Shown here: piece by piece, positions 59,892-64,000 of the stretch
Layout: each line of letters begins with the position of its first letter
Numbering within the stretch: position 1 is the first letter of the stretch
Assembly: GCF_030848805.1 (NCBI RefSeq)
Contig: NC_092366.1
Coordinates: 5,165,724 to 5,229,723 of the forward strand
Source of the DNA: Temnothorax longispinosus
Lineage: Eukaryota; Arthropoda; Insecta; Hymenoptera; Formicidae
Direction of reading: 5' to 3'
DNA length: 64,000 nucleotides
Translations under genes and position numbers: made by a program
Notes under the pieces: model-generated
What the model was told of the DNA's origin: nothing
What the model saw: only the letters and a program-made list of their open reading frames with translations
The model's database searches: none

Positions 59892-62220
59892 ATGGCCGAT
59901 TCTAGCGACCTGGATCGGCAAATCGAGCAGCTGAAGAAGTGCGAGATCATCAAGGAGGCCGAGGTCAAGGCCCTGTGCGCGAAGGCGCGTGAAATCCTGA
60001 TCGAGGAGAGCAATGTACAGCGCGTTGACTCACCTGTGACAGTAACTATCTCTCTGTCTCTTGTAAACGGCAATCGGATCGTCAGAATCCGAACGTTTAA
60101 GTACATTTTAAAGCCTACGCGCGCGATGTGTGTTTTCCTTTAGGTTTGTGGAGATATCCATGGACAGTTTTATGATTTGAAGGAGCTATTCAAAGTAGGT
60201 GGAGATGTGCCAGAAACGAATTACCTTTTTATGGGAGATTTTGTAGACCGAGGTTTTTATAGCGTCGAAACGTTTCTTCTTCTACTCGCGTTAAAGGTAC
60301 GTCACAACGTAAAACAATCATTACTTTAAATATTTGGATAGGGATTAAAGGCCATTGCACGTACAAAAATTTTAGTAGTAATCGCAAGGCGTAAGAAAAC
60401 TAACCAATCATAATCAATAATTCTTCTTGCAGTCAAAGAATAATTGATTGTGATTGGTCAATTTTCTTACGGCCTTGCGATTACTACAAAAATTTTTGTA
60501 CGTGCAATGGCCTTAAGGAAACAGCTGCGTTTTATTATACGTAAATATACACTTGATATATATACTAAAATTTATGTAAAGTAAATATGTATATATACGT
60601 ACTTTACATAAATTTTAGTTTCACTCTTTTTATATTTGAATAAAAATTGTTAAAAAGAAATTAAATCCAAAATAGCTAACCGAGTCGCTACTGCGGTATA
60701 ATTTCATATTTTGTGTCTTGTCACGTAGGTCCGTTACCCCGACAGAATCACGTTGATACGAGGAAATCACGAATCACGACAGATAACGCAAGTTTATGGC
60801 TTTTATGACGAGTGCTTACGCAAATACGGCAGTATAACAGTATGGCGATATTGCACAGAGATATTTGACTATTTATCGTTATCTGCCATTATTGACGGCA
60901 AGATCTTTTGTGTTCATGGTGGATTGTCGCCTAGTATTCAGACATTAGATCAAATCCGGACTATTGACAGAAAGCAAGAAGTGAGTTTTTTTATTACTTT
61001 CTGTTCACTATATATAGTTTTTTTTGTAACAACAGTCAAATGGAACTAAATGTTTTTACTTTTGCAGTAACCTATTGAAGTAACAGTTTTAATATATTTG
61101 TTTCATTACATCAGTCTCCCTCCCTTTCCCCCTCCCCCTCATGTTGTTGGATACGGTTTAATGTTTCCAAACTGATTTCATTATAATTGCTATCTTTATG
61201 GAAAGAGATTGTAAGCTTCTTGCCCAGACTCTATGAAGAATTGGATTTGTTTTTTCTTTAACTTATTTACTGTTACTGTTTGGAGGTTTCTGTCCTTGAA
61301 GGAACTGCACAATATTGGGATTTGTTTATTCTTAGTTTTCGTGAGATATATGTTTTGATCAGAGAGGAATATTTTTTCACTCGAAATTCCTAGTGTTATA
61401 GGGGGAAGGGAGATCAATAAGTTTGTGTATCAGACCTAGATCTTTTGCTTGATCAACAGATTGCTCTAACACCGAGTTTTATCCAACACACCCTTACAGT
61501 TTTAATATTAAAAATTAAATTTTATTATTTTTATAAAGGTGATAAAATTTCAGTGTTAAATTATTTCTGTCTTAATGATGCAGGTTCCTCATGATGGGCC
61601 GATGTGTGATTTGCTATGGTCAGATCCCGAGGATACCCAAGGCTGGGGCGTGTCGCCGCGCGGTGCCGGTTATCTCTTCGGTAGCGATGTGGTAGCGCAG
61701 TTCAACTCTGCCAACGATATCGATATGATATGTCGAGCCCATCAGTTAGTAATGGAAGGCTACAAGTGGCATTTTAACGAGACTGTATTGACCGTCTGGT
61801 CTGCGCCAAATTATTGTTACAGGCACGTAGCATTTGCACTCGTAGTCTTTTTCTCTGGTAAAACTGTGTACATTGTATGATTATTCAATTATTTATCAAT
61901 GTATATCTACATGTATACAGTGATTTATAAAACTGATCAAATATAGTACACAATTATCTGTGATTAGCTGATTCGAAGAAGGCAATTGACGAACATGGCC
62001 TTTCGATATCAATGTAACATACAAACAAATGTATGTGTAATTGCGAACATTTAGATATTTAAATCTATATTGTTTTTTTTTTAATTGCAGATGTGGAAAC
62101 GTAGCCGCAATATTGGAACTGAATGAACATCTGCAGAGAGACTTTACGATATTTGAAGCGGCGCCGCAGGAAAGCCGCGGAATACCCAGCAAGAAGCCAC
62201 AAGCGGATTACTTTTTATAA
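59892..62220 (+). CDS. PPP4C: Serine/threonine protein phosphatase 4 catalytic subunit
   Basis: Five exons, 59892-60041, 60144-60296, 60729-60980, 61584-61822 and 62091-62220, give 307 aa, exactly the usual PP4c length. All PPP-family metal and catalytic motifs are present: CGDIHGQFYDL, YLFMGDFVDRGFYSVE, IRGNHESRQITQVYGFYDEC, CVHGGLSPSI, LLWSDPED, ICRAHQLVMEGYKW and SAPNYCYRCGN. The C-terminus ends DYFL, the carboxyl-methylated tail shared with PP2A. PP4c acts with R2/R3 regulatory subunits in DNA repair, centrosome maturation and cell division. Intron 4 must use a GC donor (TACAG|GCACGT) because only that join gives the invariant YCYRCGN; the nearby GT gives a frameshift and an early stop. 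Intron 2 contains a MITE (60349-60514). Confidence 0.97.
60349..60514. mobile_element. 166-bp MITE with TAA target duplication (family A)
   Basis: AGGCCATTGCACGTACAAAA at 60349 is mirrored by its exact complement ending at 60514. The arms continue through TAAGAAAACTAACCAATCAT-like sequence to a short loop. TAA at 60346-60348 and 60515-60517 flanks it. The ends match the 45210-45357 element and the interior resembles that at 45364-45502. Confidence 0.88.
60564..60619. repeat. Perfect 20-bp hairpin in PP4c intron 2
   Basis: ACTAAAATTTATGTAAAGTA at 60564-60583 is exactly reverse-complemented at 60600-60619, with a 16-bp TA-rich loop. No function is visible; it may be another small insertion. 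Confidence 0.75.
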
Positions 62221-63397
62221 ATGAGCCGTTATAGAGTACAAAAGAGAAACCATCAGAATCGCGTCAGATCCATTTGGGGAATTTGCTTCTTCTCTTTCTC
62301 TTTTTCTCTCTCTCTCCCTCTTTCTCTCTCAGATCAGGTTACGTTGATTGTGAAGAAGAGCAACTAAAGAGCGACTGATCGTGAAGAAGATAATTTGCTA
62401 TTATTTTTTACGGCGTCATGATTTTTATGATTACGTTGGATCGTTTATCGCACATTTGGACGGAATTGCGACAGTATGCTTGTAAGGAACCGATGTAAAA
62501 TAAAATAAAACTCCGATTTAAGCTGACGTGACGTGTAATCTCACAATTTAAATAAAAAAAAAAAAAAATTGATTATGTGGAAAATATTTGAAAGAATGGA
62601 AGTTCAGACTTTTATCTCAGCGGAGAATCGCAATAAATTGTTCATTAAATAAATAACTTTGTTTCTAATAATTTACACCGAGTTACTAAATCCTCAATCG
62701 CGTTTGTCGACAAACATAATTCTCGCTTCGTGCAAGATTTTAGAGATGCCGCATGTCGGGCGCGAAAAATACGAGAATGGACCATTTCGGCGATCGCCAA
62801 TCGCGTTCGTCGACGCGGCACCGGCGCCCCGAGCCCGCGGCCAATCGCGTTCCGCTGCCGGTCGCGTGAGGGTGCAGTGAGTGCAGTCCACGTAGAGGAA
62901 AAAGCGAAAAGAATTCTAACCTAAAATTTACAATAATTATCTTTGTTTTTCCGTAAAATATATTCCACGAGATTGTTCCGTTTATCATAGACAGATATTA
63001 TTTTATAATATTATTTGTATGAAGTGTAATAAAAATATAAAATGATTTTTTATACGTCCGGTGTTCGAACAGATCGCGCGCCCATAGAGATATGAGGTAC
63101 ATACATACCCTCTATCGGGCAGATCGGGCTCGCCCGGCGTGGCTTTAGGAACGCGCCGACCGCGCAACCCCACCCATCGCGCCGTGACAAATGCAACTTT
63201 TACTTCCGGCTGCGTACACGGCCATCGCGCTTGGTTTCGTCGACTTCGTTTCTTCTCTCCGCTGGTGTCCACGCACTCCACGCGCCTTTCGAGTGTCGAT
63301 CTAGCAGCATCTCTCCACGTCCGACGTTCTGCCCCACGACCGTCACACCTGCGCTCCGCAGTTCTATATCATCCGAGGGATCTCTTTTGTTTGTCGT
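62221..63397. other. Intergenic region PP4c to eIF1
   Basis: PP4c 3' UTR signals (AATAAAATAAAA) lie near 62500. CTAACCTA lies at 62916-62923. The stretch from about 63130 is GC-rich and pyrimidine-rich and probably holds the eIF1 promoter and 5' UTR. No other gene was seen. Confidence 0.5.
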
Positions 63398-63941
63398 ATG
63401 TCCATCCAGAATCTCAACACATTCGGTGAGTAGCGAAATCGCGCATTATCTCGTCCGCCTTCCCTCCCCCCTCCCTCCACCGCCCCACCGCGGTCCTTCC
63501 CCTGCATCAGATTCCTCTCTTTCTCTTCCTCCGTCTGCCTCGTCGTCTTCGCTGCCCCGTGCGCGTCGCCCTTCGCGTACGAGGGCGATAAAACGGCAGA
63601 CCGTCGCCTACCGTTGTGCGGGTGCGAGGAGGAGGGAAGCTCCCCTCGTGCCGATCGAAAATGGCCGACGGCGTTGCTCGCGCGCGCGAGAGCCCTCCTT
63701 GCATCATCCTGCGCAATCCGCCCTGGCACACGCCGTGAGATCGCTCCTCATCTTCTCATGTCCCCCTGTTCGCCTGTTCGCAGACCCCTTTGCAGATGCA
63801 ATCAAGGGTTCGGACGATGATGTCCAGGACGGTCTCGTTCATATAAGGATCCAGCAGCGGAATGGTCGCAAAACCTTAACAACGGTGCAAGGACTCTCCT
63901 CGGAATATGACTTGAAGAAAATCGTGAGAGCATGTAAAAAG
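63398..63941 (+). CDS. eIF1: Translation initiation factor eIF1 (SUI1), 5' part
   Basis: Two exons are visible, 63398-63425 and 63784-63941; the gene continues beyond the window. They encode about 62 of the roughly 110 residues: MSIQNLNTFDPFADAIKGSD, then VHIRIQQRNGRKTLTTVQGL and SSEYDLKKIVRACKK, the N-terminal half of the SUI1 domain, including the basic loop R-N-G-R-K that contacts the ribosome. eIF1 binds the 40S P site and enforces start-codon selection. The donor after exon 2 is AAAAAG|GTGAGT. Two other translation factors, RpS20 and eIF2alpha, are in the window but distant. Confidence 0.96.
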
Positions 63942-64000
63942 GTGAGTGTGCCCGTGCCCGACGCTTGTCGCTTACCCTCCTCTCATAGTGGGAGTGAGAG

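Noticed and set aside
1..64000. CRISPR arrays, operons, ribosome binding sites, tRNA and rRNA genes
   Set aside because: The sequence is eukaryotic nuclear DNA; no spaced direct repeats, tRNA cloverleaf with a GGTTC-type T arm, or rRNA segments were seen by eye. A dedicated tRNA and snoRNA scan would be decisive.

Overview
This window is nuclear DNA from an insect, most likely a hymenopteran and probably an ant. The gene families show this: a degenerate seryl-tRNA-synthetase paralogue of the insect SLIMP type, a ZAD-type zinc-finger protein, insect-like Asp and VGAT. Genes are compact and multi-exon with GT-AG (and some GC-AG) introns, intergenic DNA is AT-rich, and small hairpin transposons are scattered through introns. 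The species call is inference; the gene calls rest on reading the translated exons and joining them in phase. All recognised genes look like conserved nuclear housekeeping or neuronal genes. I see no bacterial or viral segment, tRNA, rRNA or CRISPR array.

Layout. 1-776 (+): 3' end of SLIMP. 6070-1045 (-): RMND1, a mitochondrial translation factor, with the whole glutathione synthetase gene (GSS, 4132-2326, same strand) lying inside its large second intron. 6509-7248 (+): RpS20. 9148-7779 (-): eIF2alpha. 10742-14127 (+): a USP20/33 deubiquitinase. 17920-19926 (+): VGAT. 27204-24459 (-): a CCDC9-like coiled-coil protein. 28782-30204 (+): DTWD2. 34514-31081 (-): PRMT7. 36201-34825 (-): a small unrecognised protein with an OB-fold-like C-terminus. 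43935-38550 (-): a ZAD/AT-hook/13-finger C2H2 protein. 44456-46365 (+): ZFYVE19 (ANCHR). 49005-51508 (+): Mo25/CAB39. 58702-52167 (-): Asp/ASPM. 59892-62220 (+): PP4 catalytic subunit. 63398-63941 (+, runs off the window): eIF1.

Several neighbours are head-to-head and probably share promoters: RMND1/RpS20, CCDC9-like/DTWD2, ZAD-ZnF/ZFYVE19 and Asp/PP4c. The gene set shows no single pathway. There are loose themes: translation (SLIMP, RMND1, RpS20, eIF2alpha, eIF1, DTWD2) and mitosis/cytokinesis (Asp, PP4c, ZFYVE19).

Most notable structures: the nested GSS gene; three GC-AG introns (two in DTWD2, one in PP4c), each required to keep a conserved reading frame; palindromic MITEs in many short introns, two of which share terminal repeats and 3-bp TTA/TAA target duplications; a nearly identical 69-bp triplication in the Asp IQ region; and an AGGTTAG motif recurring between genes near start codons. 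I did not find a convincing new multi-gene system.
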